Of a stretch of DNA of 9,504 nucleotides, positions 1 through 5,781 are shown one piece after another. A model generated the notes under the pieces. The model was not told where the DNA came from, made no database searches, and saw nothing but the letters and a program-made list of their open reading frames with translations. This DNA is from a bacterium (GTDB lineage: Bacteria > Cyanobacteriota > Vampirovibrionia > Gastranaerophilales > Gastranaerophilaceae). The stretch is taken from NCBI GenBank assembly GCA_017995595.1, contig JAGOIO010000036.1, positions 1 to 9,504 of the forward strand, written 5' to 3'. The translations under genes and the position numbers were made by a program. Every line of letters starts with the position of its first letter. Within the stretch, counting starts at the first letter, position 1.

Positions 1-188
1 AATATAGACTGGTTCGAGACTTCAGGCTACTTAGTTGGAATATCCATGGAAAAAACATGCACTTTTCTGGTAAATAACTGGTAATTCCGGTAAATACAGT
101 CAATTCGCTAAAATCAGCCTCAATCGAGCACAAAAACTAAAACACAGGCAGTCGGAAAAGACTTCAAATGTCCGGAATAAACCCCACT
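1..188. other. Unassigned stretch downstream of tRNA-Leu
   Basis: I see no supportable gene here. The first frame on the + strand is open from the window edge to a TAA at 82-84 (27 codons) and could be the tail of a gene lying to the left, but the peptide has no motif I recognise. The second frame is open from 74 to a TAA at 188-190 without a start codon. The base composition looks somewhat richer in G+C than the coding DNA to the right. Three imperfect short units built on (C)TGGTAAATA/CTGGTAATT/CCGGTAAATA lie at about 67-98. Because the stretch lies on the 3' side of a tRNA gene, the edge of an integrated element is possible, but no attachment-site duplication is visible inside the window. 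Confidence 0.4.
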
Positions 189-218
189 AAAAAAGAGACC
201 TCTAAAGGTCTCTTTTTT
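189..218 (-). terminator. Intrinsic terminator of tRNA-Leu
   Basis: A perfect 12-bp stem (189-200 paired with 207-218) closes a 6-nt loop (201-206). Six A:T pairs form the base of the stem and GAGACC/GGTCTC forms the top, so each strand ends in a run of six T. It begins two bases beyond the encoded CCA of the minus-strand tRNA, the expected place for its terminator. Its symmetry would also let it stop transcription from the left on the + strand. Confidence 0.85.
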
Positions 219-220
219 AA

Positions 221-309
221 TGGTGCCGATGGCCGGAGTCGAACCGGCACGTGGGGTGAACCACACCAGATTTTGAGTCTGGCACGTCTACCAATTTCAT
301 CACATCGGC
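221..309 (-). tRNA. tRNA-Leu (anticodon CAA)
   Basis: Read on the minus strand, the gene folds as a class II tRNA. A 7-bp acceptor stem pairs GCCGATG (309-303) with CATCGGC (231-225), followed by discriminator A and a genomically encoded CCA (223-221). The D-loop holds the conserved GG (nucleotides 18-19). The anticodon stem is CCAGA/TCTGG with loop CTCAAAA, giving anticodon CAA, which reads the leucine codon UUG. The long variable arm (GTGG/CCAC stem) is typical of Leu tRNAs, and the T-arm is GCCGG-TTCGACT-CCGGC. The D-stem appears to use A10-U25 and a U11-G24 wobble, slightly weak but acceptable. The gene would be transcribed leftward and is terminated just downstream. Its 5' end is copied in the tandem array immediately upstream. 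Confidence 0.95.
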
Positions 310-533
310 ATTTTTCTATTCAATTTTAAACTTTTGTTTTGCTTTGTGATGAAATTGCCTTATCTTACTACCTCAATCGGGCTTCGCTGTCTCCGATTTC
401 GGTTTGTCATCACATCGGCATTTTTCTATTCAATTTTAAACTTTTGTTTTGCTTTGTGATGAAATTGACTTATCTTACTACCTCTATCGGGCTTCGCTGT
501 TTCCGATTTCGGTTTGTCATCACATCGGCATTT
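297..533. repeat. 110-bp tandem repeat spanning the tRNA-Leu 5' end
   Basis: Copy 1 is 297-406, copy 2 is 407-516 and a partial third copy is 517-533 (17 bp). The two full copies differ at only three positions (358/468, 375/485, 391/501), so they are about 97% identical and probably arose recently. On the minus strand each copy ends with the first 13 nucleotides of the tRNA-Leu, preceded by the same AT-rich tract that lies upstream of the real gene, so the tRNA start and its putative promoter are duplicated. Each unit also has an inverted 8-mer pair, TGTGATGA (345-352, 455-462) against TCATCACA (407-414, 517-524). These enclose a smaller hairpin, AATCGG/CCGATT (375-380 with 393-398; one pair shorter in copy 2). 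The period is not a multiple of three and I see no coding role. Confidence 0.93.
323..328 (-). promoter_or_regulatory. Possible -10 element for tRNA-Leu
   Basis: On the minus strand this reads TAAAAT (five of six matches to the sigma-70 type -10) and would start a transcript about 7 nt before the mature tRNA. No good -35 sits 16-18 nt further upstream, so the call is weak. The same hexamer recurs at 433-438 in the second repeat copy, which could act as a second, upstream start. Confidence 0.3.
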
Positions 534-720
534 ATTGCTTTTATTTGTTTCTATAATTTAAACTCTATAAAAACAACAAGTTACTTTTCAATATTATCAA
601 AAACATTTCAAATTTCAAATACTATTTTTAATTTTTCTAAAAATATCTTAAATTATACCCGTATAAGCCTTTATTTTTACCAAAAATAATTTTATTTTTA
701 ATAAGAATGAGGAGAGTTTT
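534..720 (+). other. AT-rich leader of the secreted-protein gene
   Basis: This 187-bp stretch has no gene or stable structure that I can support. It contains a consensus TATAAT at 552-557, but no matching -35 at the right spacing, and a TATAAG at 662-667, also without a clear -35. Transcription of the following gene presumably begins somewhere here. A strong Shine-Dalgarno GAGGAG (709-714) stands 6 nt before the ATG at 721 and fixes that start. Confidence 0.4.
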
Positions 721-1509
721 ATGACAAAAATTTTTAAAATTACGTTCATTTTGGCATGTGCAATAATTATGAACACGTTACCTGTGCATGCCGGAATTTT
801 TCAGGGAATTGTTGCAAAAGATGGTATTAGTGGACAAAACAGAGTTGTTGATTCAGAAACTAACGCACCGATTACTCGAGCAAAAGTAACACTTCCACAA
901 AAAGGATTAAAGACTTATACGGACAACAACGGTAAATTTAATTTAAACACTAATTTAAACGGAGACACTATTTTATCTGTAGAAAAACAAGGTTACAAAC
1001 CATTTTCAATGACTATTAATCAAAATACATTAACAAAACCTATTATTCTTGGTATTGAAAAATCAAATCCACATGACATAAAAATAGAATCAGGAATGAT
1101 ACATTTGGGAGATGATAATTATTCAGCGACATCTGCAAATGCGGGGGATTTTCAAGTAAAATCTGTTGGACCGTATTACTCAAAAGAATTTAAAATTCCA
1201 TCAGCATCAAACAATCAATACCTGGTAATCGGTTCTATTATAGGAATTGATACAGCTATGGCAAAGAGTATGGGACAAAATAAAATTCTTAACGCTTTTG
1301 CTTCCGCACCTGAAATTTATTTTAACGGTAATAAAATTGCAGACATACAATTAAATGGAGATAGCCAAAAAATTCACTTACCGCAAAATCTTATAAGACC
1401 AAATCAAAACAATGAAGTTACAATAAAAACAGGCAGAAATCTTATGCAAACAGCTTATACTGATTATGATGATATAGAATTTATGAATTTATCAATAGAA
1501 AGTAAATAA
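721..1509 (+). CDS. Exported protein with carboxypeptidase-regulatory-like domain
   Basis: This 262-residue protein has a clear Sec signal peptide: basic start MTKIFK, hydrophobic core to about residue 20, and likely cleavage after Val-His-Ala24. There is no lipobox cysteine. Residues about 40-110 resemble a carboxypeptidase-regulatory/CNA-B-like beta-sandwich, with the family pattern VVDxETxxPI..A.VTL at 42-58, TDNNGKF at 67-73, and a closing strand with GYKPF at 91-95. Residues about 125-262 form a second, strand-rich region with NGNKIADIQLNG (202-213) and an acidic end YDDIEFMNLSIE (249-260). That part could be a jelly-roll or binding domain, but this is a guess from the strand pattern. 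No catalytic site is visible, so a structural or binding role at the cell surface or periplasm is more likely than an enzyme. The gene stands alone and converges with the next gene across a 14-bp gap. Its specific function is unknown. Confidence 0.8.
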   Translation: MTKIFKITFILACAIIMNTLPVHAGIFQGIVAKDGISGQNRVVDSETNAPITRAKVTLPQKGLKTYTDNNGKFNLNTNLNGDTILSVEKQGYKPFSMTINQNTLTKPIILGIEKSNPHDIKIESGMIHLGDDNYSATSANAGDFQVKSVGPYYSKEFKIPSASNNQYLVIGSIIGIDTAMAKSMGQNKILNAFASAPEIYFNGNKIADIQLNGDSQKIHLPQNLIRPNQNNEVTIKTGRNLMQTAYTDYDDIEFMNLSIESK

Positions 1510-1517
1510 TAAAAAGT

Positions 1518-1533
1518 TGCAAATTATTTTGCA
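1518..1533 (-). terminator. Weak hairpin between convergent genes
   Basis: TGCAAA (1518-1523) pairs with TTTGCA (1528-1533) around a TTAT loop. On the minus strand it overlaps the stop codon of the cysteine-cluster gene and is followed by ACTTTTTATTATTT, a plausible U-rich tail. With only six mostly A:T pairs it would be a poor terminator alone. Confidence 0.3.
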
Positions 1534-1922
1534 TTATTCAAATAATCTTGAAAAGTTTTCTTTTCGACATAATATCCGCAACCTTCATGGAGTTTCGCAG
1601 GAAATTTTATGAATCTTTGCGGATATTTTTTGCACATACCAAGCCTTTTTTTATAAACTGTACACAAACCCTCTTCAGAAACATATTTGCATGCAAATAT
1701 TAAATTTCCGTCCTCATCTTTTCCTCTTATATAAAATCTTTTATAAGAAGGAAACAAAGCTTGCATAAATTTGAATTCTTGCTCGGTATATGTATCAAAA
1801 CTATACATGTAACGACAACATTTACCACATTTTTTGCACTCGCCTTTTATCTCGTAACGCACTTTCTCAGGCACAAAGTAGGATTTTATTTCATTTATCA
1901 TTGAAGTAATTAAGTTAAACAT
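1524..1922 (-). CDS. YkgJ-type CxxCxxCC cysteine-cluster protein
   Basis: This 132-residue protein carries the CxxCxxCC signature of the YkgJ family, which is thought to bind zinc or an iron-sulfur cluster and has no settled biochemical role. The N-terminal cluster is C29, C32, C35, C36 (CKKCGKCC). Further cysteines follow at C78, C87 and C97 (in FACKY, GLCTVY and GMCKKYP), and at C115 (EGCGYY), giving eight in all, in the order usual for this family. There is no signal peptide or membrane segment, so it is probably cytoplasmic. An AGGA on the minus strand (1936-1939) lies 13 nt before the ATG, a rather long spacing. The next in-frame ATG (residue 8) would drop only seven residues. The gene is divergent from the penicillin-binding protein gene, sharing an 86-bp spacer, and converges with the exported protein; neither neighbour suggests its job. 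Confidence 0.85.
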   Translation of the reverse strand: MFNLITSMINEIKSYFVPEKVRYEIKGECKKCGKCCRYMYSFDTYTEQEFKFMQALFPSYKRFYIRGKDEDGNLIFACKYVSEEGLCTVYKKRLGMCKKYPQRFIKFPAKLHEGCGYYVEKKTFQDYLNNAK

Positions 1923-1953
1923 GCTTTACAATTTGTCCTTTTAATTTGTTTAT

Positions 1954-1982
1954 TTGTTAGAATTTATATGTTAACAGATAAT
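1954..1982 (+). promoter_or_regulatory. Putative promoter of the penicillin-binding protein gene
   Basis: TTGTTA (1954-1959) and GATAAT (1977-1982) are separated by 17 bp, matching the sigma-70 -35/-10 consensus at four and five of six positions. It lies in the divergent spacer and would start a leader of about 20 nt before the ATG at 2009. This is pattern evidence only. Confidence 0.45.
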
Positions 1983-2008
1983 ATTATACTATAGATGAGA
2001 GAAAATAT

Positions 2009-4132
2009 ATGTCAGATTTTAGAGTTCCAAGAAGAATTAAAAAAGCAAAACGCACAATCAATCCGGAGTTTAAAAGTGTTGTAATTTTCGTTATTTCAGC
2101 ATTTTTAGCCGCAATTTTTGCATTCAAATTATATTTGGTTTCACTACCTCCAATTAAAAATTTAAAAGAATTTAAGCCAAATATCGTTACAAAATTTTAT
2201 TCACAAGACGGTGAGGTAATAAAAACTTTTACCGCATTTACATTCAAGAAAGTAGATTTGTCAGACATGCCTGACGATTTAAAGAAAGCAATTATTGCAA
2301 CCGAAGATAAAAACTTTTATCATCACCCCGGTTATGATTTAACAGGTTTAATTCGTGCAAACGTTGCAAACCTTGTTGCAGGACATGTTGTTCAGGGTGC
2401 AAGTACAATAACCCAACAACTTGCAAGAATATTATTCTTGTCTAATGAAAAGACATACACAAGAAAAGTTAAAGAATTAGTAATTGCTTCAAGAATTGAA
2501 AAAACAATACCAAAAGATAAAATTCTTGAAATGTACTTAAATAATGTTTATTTAGGTTCAGGTGCATACGGTGTTGCAGGGGCCGCTGACGTATATTTTA
2601 ACAAGAAATTAAGTCAATTAACACTTGCTGAATGTGCGTTAATAGCTGGTTTGCCTCAAGCACCATCAGTTTATTCACCGTTCCATGATCCAAAACTTGC
2701 AAAAGAACGTAGAAACCAAGTTTTAAAAAGAATGTTGACAATGAATTACATTACGCAAAAACAATATGAGCAAGCATGCAAAGAAAGACTTCATTTAAAC
2801 CCCCTGCCCGAAGTTTATACGCTAAATAAAGCCCCTTATTTTTGCGACTACGCAATGAAAGAGCTTCAAGCGTTAGGTTTTGATGATGTAGATATTGCTC
2901 AAGGCGGATATAAGATTGATACAACTCTTGACTATAAAACTCAACAAAAAACTAACACTGCAATAATAAATGAAATGAGAGGTTGGGGACTTAGAAGAGC
3001 TAAACAACAAGCCGCAGTCTTTTCATTCAGCCCTGTTGACGGAAAGATTTTAGCTTACGCAGGTGGTAAAGATTACTCTCAAAGTCAATATGATAGGGTA
3101 ACTCAAGCGGTAAGACCACCGGGTTCATCTTTTAAGCCGTTTATTTATGCAGCAGCAATAGAAAAAGGATTAAGACCTAATGATACATTAGAAGATAGAC
3201 CTTTAAGAATTGGGGATTGGTCTCCAAGAAACTATGGCGGACGTTACAGAGGTAATATCCCTGCGTATAAAGCTTTGATGATTTCTTCAAACGTTTGTGC
3301 GGCAAGACTTATACAATCTACAGGAGTTAGAGCAGTAATAGAAATGGCTCGTTCACTTGGAATTTCAACACCATTAGAACACGATTATACTATCGCACTA
3401 GGTTCAAACGGCGTAAAACTGTTTGAAATGACAAGAGCTTACGGTGCTTTTGCAAATGGTGGTTTTAAAGTCGATCCGTATTCAATCCAAAAAGTTGAAA
3501 CTTCACGAGGAAAAATCATTTATGAAGCACCAAGTGCAAGAATGCAAAGGTCAATAAATGCAAATACAGCAGCTATTTTAACAACAATGTTAAGAACAGT
3601 TCTAATAAGTGGTACAGGTCGTGCAGCTAACATTGGAAAACCATCAGCAGGTAAGACCGGAACAACTGATGATTCAAAAGATGCTTGGTTTGTCGGTTAT
3701 ACTCCTAGTGTAGTTACAGGGGTTTGGGTTGGAAATGATGACAATACAACAAATGGACATGTAACAGGTGGTACTGTTCCTGCTCTTATTTGGAAAGATG
3801 TTATGAAAGAAGCAACTAAATCTTTTGGTGATGAAGACTTTAATTACCCTCAAATTGAACTGAGAGGATATGATAATACAAAATTATATGGTGCTGACAC
3901 AATAAAAACAACATCAAAAATGGCAGAGGATAAGCCTGTAGCCGTTGGACAAAATGTTGAAGAAGACTCAATTACAGATGAACCTGTGGATTCAGAAGAA
4001 GATGCACCAACACCTCAACCAACAAGAAATACATCTTCACAAAGAACTCGTACAGCTTCAAGACCTGCAACACCAAAAGCAGCTCCTATGGCACCTGTTC
4101 CAATGGCTTCACCAACGGATATGGGTGAGTAG
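2009..4132 (+). CDS. Class A penicillin-binding protein (PBP1A type)
   Basis: This bifunctional peptidoglycan synthase polymerises lipid II into glycan strands and cross-links the stem peptides. The 707 residues show the full class A layout. A short basic cytoplasmic start is followed by one membrane anchor (about 22-45). The family 51 glycosyltransferase domain covers about 60-240, with catalytic Glu99 in ATEDKNFYHHPG, then QGASTITQQLAR at 129-140 and KILEMYLNNVYLG at 171-183. The transpeptidase domain has nucleophile Ser373 in SSFK (373-376), SSN at 426-428 and KTGTT at 549-553. All key residues are present. The tail from about 638 is acidic, then rich in Ser, Thr, Pro and Ala (to 707), and probably disordered. 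The Shine-Dalgarno site is weak (GAGAGA, 1997-2002), but the start gives a normal N-terminus. It fits the mrcA/ponA group; I leave the symbol blank because naming varies by lineage. No terminator separates it from lysS, so read-through is possible. Confidence 0.95.
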   Translation: MSDFRVPRRIKKAKRTINPEFKSVVIFVISAFLAAIFAFKLYLVSLPPIKNLKEFKPNIVTKFYSQDGEVIKTFTAFTFKKVDLSDMPDDLKKAIIATEDKNFYHHPGYDLTGLIRANVANLVAGHVVQGASTITQQLARILFLSNEKTYTRKVKELVIASRIEKTIPKDKILEMYLNNVYLGSGAYGVAGAADVYFNKKLSQLTLAECALIAGLPQAPSVYSPFHDPKLAKERRNQVLKRMLTMNYITQKQYEQACKERLHLNPLPEVYTLNKAPYFCDYAMKELQALGFDDVDIAQGGYKIDTTLDYKTQQKTNTAIINEMRGWGLRRAKQQAAVFSFSPVDGKILAYAGGKDYSQSQYDRVTQAVRPPGSSFKPFIYAAAIEKGLRPNDTLEDRPLRIGDWSPRNYGGRYRGNIPAYKALMISSNVCAARLIQSTGVRAVIEMARSLGISTPLEHDYTIALGSNGVKLFEMTRAYGAFANGGFKVDPYSIQKVETSRGKIIYEAPSARMQRSINANTAAILTTMLRTVLISGTGRAANIGKPSAGKTGTTDDSKDAWFVGYTPSVVTGVWVGNDDNTTNGHVTGGTVPALIWKDVMKEATKSFGDEDFNYPQIELRGYDNTKLYGADTIKTTSKMAEDKPVAVGQNVEEDSITDEPVDSEEDAPTPQPTRNTSSQRTRTASRPATPKAAPMAPVPMASPTDMGE

Positions 4133-4151
4133 AGTAAACATAAATAAATTA

Positions 4152-4180
4152 TTAATTAAAAAATCTATTTATGATAAAAT
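4152..4180 (+). promoter_or_regulatory. Putative promoter of lysS
   Basis: TAAAAT (4175-4180) is preceded by TGA, forming an extended -10 (TGN) element. A poor -35, TTAATT (4152-4157), lies 17 bp upstream. The extended -10 could compensate for the weak -35. The leader before the ATG at 4215 would be about 28 nt, too short for a riboswitch or T-box. Confidence 0.4.
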
Positions 4181-4214
4181 TTAGATATATGTAAAAGATA
4201 AAGAGGATTAATAA

Positions 4215-5717
4215 ATGGCAAACGAAACCAAAAAAGAATCAATGTCTCCAAAGGAAACAATCAGACAAGCTAGAATACAGAAATTGACAGATTTAGCAGA
4301 TAAAGGAATTAATCCATATCCTTATTCTTATAATAAAACTGCTAATGCTCAAGAGCTTCAAGATAAATATAAAGACTTGCCTGCTGGAGAAGAAACAGAA
4401 GATGAATACGCTGTTGCCGGTCGTATAATGGCAATGAGAAATACCGGAATGTTCATAGATTTGATGGACGCTTCAGGAAAAATTCAAATATTTTGCCACA
4501 AAGAATTTATGGATATAGATAAAGTAAAAACTCTAAAATTAATTGATATCGGAGATATCGTTGGTTTTAAAGGTACAATCAGAAGAACTCCACGTGGAGA
4601 GTTATCTATAAAAGCTACTGATTATACACTTTTATCAAAAGCATTACTATCTTTACCTGAAAAGTTTCACGGATTAACTGATGTTGAAACTCGTCATAGA
4701 CAAAGATATATTGATTTAATCGTAAATGAATCATCAAGAGATACTTTGAGAAAGAGAAGTTTGATTATACAAAAAATCAGACAATATTTAACAGAGAGAG
4801 GATTTTTGGAAGTTGAAACTCCAATGCTTCACCCACAAGCCGGCGGAGCTAATGCAAAACCTTTCATCACTCACCACAACGCTCTTGATATGGATATGTT
4901 TTTAAGAATAGCTCCTGAGCTTTATTTAAAAAGACTTATGGTTGGCGGTTTATCAGAAAAGATTTTTGAAATTAACAGAAGTTTCAGAAATGAGGGATTA
5001 GACCTTAGACACAACCCCGAATTTACAATGATGGAATTATATCAAGCTTACGTTGATTACAATGATATGATGACATTAGAAGAAAATTTGGTAAGTTCTA
5101 TCGCTCAAGAAGTTTTAGGAACAATGAAAATCACTTATGATGGAAAAGAAATAGATTTAACTCCACCATGGGATAGAAAAACAATGATAGGTGCAATCGA
5201 AGAATATACAGGCATTGATTTTAATACATACATTACACCTGCAGAAGCTTCTAAAAAGGCACTTGAAATTGGTGTTGAAGTTGAAGAAGGCGACAATTGG
5301 GGACAAATTTTGGATAAGATTTTTGAAGAAAAAGTTGAACCAAAACTTATTCAACCGGTTCACATCATTGATTATCCAAGAGAAATTTCACCTTTGGCAA
5401 AAGTTCACAGAGATAATGAAAGATTGACCGAAAGATTTGAAACAAGAATAAACGGTTGGGAAATTGCAAATGCATTCTCAGAACTTACAGACCCGATAGA
5501 CCAAAGAGCAAGGTTTGAAGCTCAAGCCAGAGCAAAAGCTGCAGGAGATGAGGAAGCTTGTGATATTGATGAAGACTTCATAAACGCTCTTGAATACGGT
5601 ATGCCACCAACAGGAGGTATGGGAATAGGTATAGATAGAGTTGTAATGCTTCTTACAGATTCGCAAAGCATAAGAGAAGTTATAGCTTTCCCTACAATGA
5701 AAAAATTACAAAAGTAA
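4215..5717 (+). CDS. lysS: Lysyl-tRNA synthetase, class II
   Basis: The enzyme charges tRNA-Lys with lysine using ATP in the cytoplasm. The 500 residues match the usual bacterial LysS length. The N-terminal OB-fold anticodon-binding domain is at about 64-140 (YAVAGRIMAMRNTGMFIDL, 65-83). The class II catalytic core follows: motif 1 around 196-216 (GFLEVETPML, then GGANAKPF), motif 2 at 251-276 (FEINRSFRNEG, then HNPEFTMMELY) with the ATP-binding arginine at 258, and motif 3 at 467-483 (GGMGIGIDRVVMLLT) with Arg475. GGANAKPF and the HNPEFTMMELYQAY segment are specific to the lysyl enzymes rather than AspRS or AsnRS. GAGGA (4203-4207) lies 7 nt before the ATG. A hairpin terminator follows the stop. 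No truncation or missing motif is seen. Confidence 0.97.
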   Translation: MANETKKESMSPKETIRQARIQKLTDLADKGINPYPYSYNKTANAQELQDKYKDLPAGEETEDEYAVAGRIMAMRNTGMFIDLMDASGKIQIFCHKEFMDIDKVKTLKLIDIGDIVGFKGTIRRTPRGELSIKATDYTLLSKALLSLPEKFHGLTDVETRHRQRYIDLIVNESSRDTLRKRSLIIQKIRQYLTERGFLEVETPMLHPQAGGANAKPFITHHNALDMDMFLRIAPELYLKRLMVGGLSEKIFEINRSFRNEGLDLRHNPEFTMMELYQAYVDYNDMMTLEENLVSSIAQEVLGTMKITYDGKEIDLTPPWDRKTMIGAIEEYTGIDFNTYITPAEASKKALEIGVEVEEGDNWGQILDKIFEEKVEPKLIQPVHIIDYPREISPLAKVHRDNERLTERFETRINGWEIANAFSELTDPIDQRARFEAQARAKAAGDEEACDIDEDFINALEYGMPPTGGMGIGIDRVVMLLTDSQSIREVIAFPTMKKLQK

Positions 5718-5730
5718 TATACACATATAT

Positions 5731-5756
5731 AAAAAGCCTTAGAAATAAGGCTTTTT
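5731..5756 (+). terminator. Intrinsic terminator after lysS
   Basis: A perfect 10-bp stem (5731-5740 with 5747-5756) has an AGAAAT loop and a run of six T on the 3' side (5752-5757). It starts 14 nt after the lysS stop and ends only 25 nt before the purA start. Confidence 0.88.
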
Positions 5757-5781
5757 TAATGCATAATAAGAAAGGAATAAG

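Noticed and set aside
9..30. GGTTCGA-containing stretch resembling a tRNA T-arm, possible attachment-site copy
   Set aside because: It matches only about seven consecutive bases, the stem does not pair, and it is on the opposite strand from the tRNA, whereas an attachment duplication would be in the same orientation.
297..533. Repeat array as a CRISPR
   Set aside because: The short 17-bp repeat is separated by nearly identical 93-bp stretches, not by different spacers, and there are only three occurrences and no cas genes.
339..689. A 116-codon open frame over the tandem repeat
   Set aside because: It runs through two repeat copies in different frames because 110 is not a multiple of three. 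It has no Shine-Dalgarno site and gives a low-complexity Phe/Ile-rich peptide, so it is chance in AT-rich DNA.
3945..4184. 79-codon frame overlapping the end of the penicillin-binding protein gene
   Set aside because: It is a Gln/Leu/His-rich out-of-frame reading of the low-complexity Pro/Thr/Ser tail, without its own ribosome site.
4133..4214. Lysine riboswitch or T-box leader ahead of lysS
   Set aside because: The 82-bp gap is too short for either and shows no T-box motif or terminator hairpin before the start codon.
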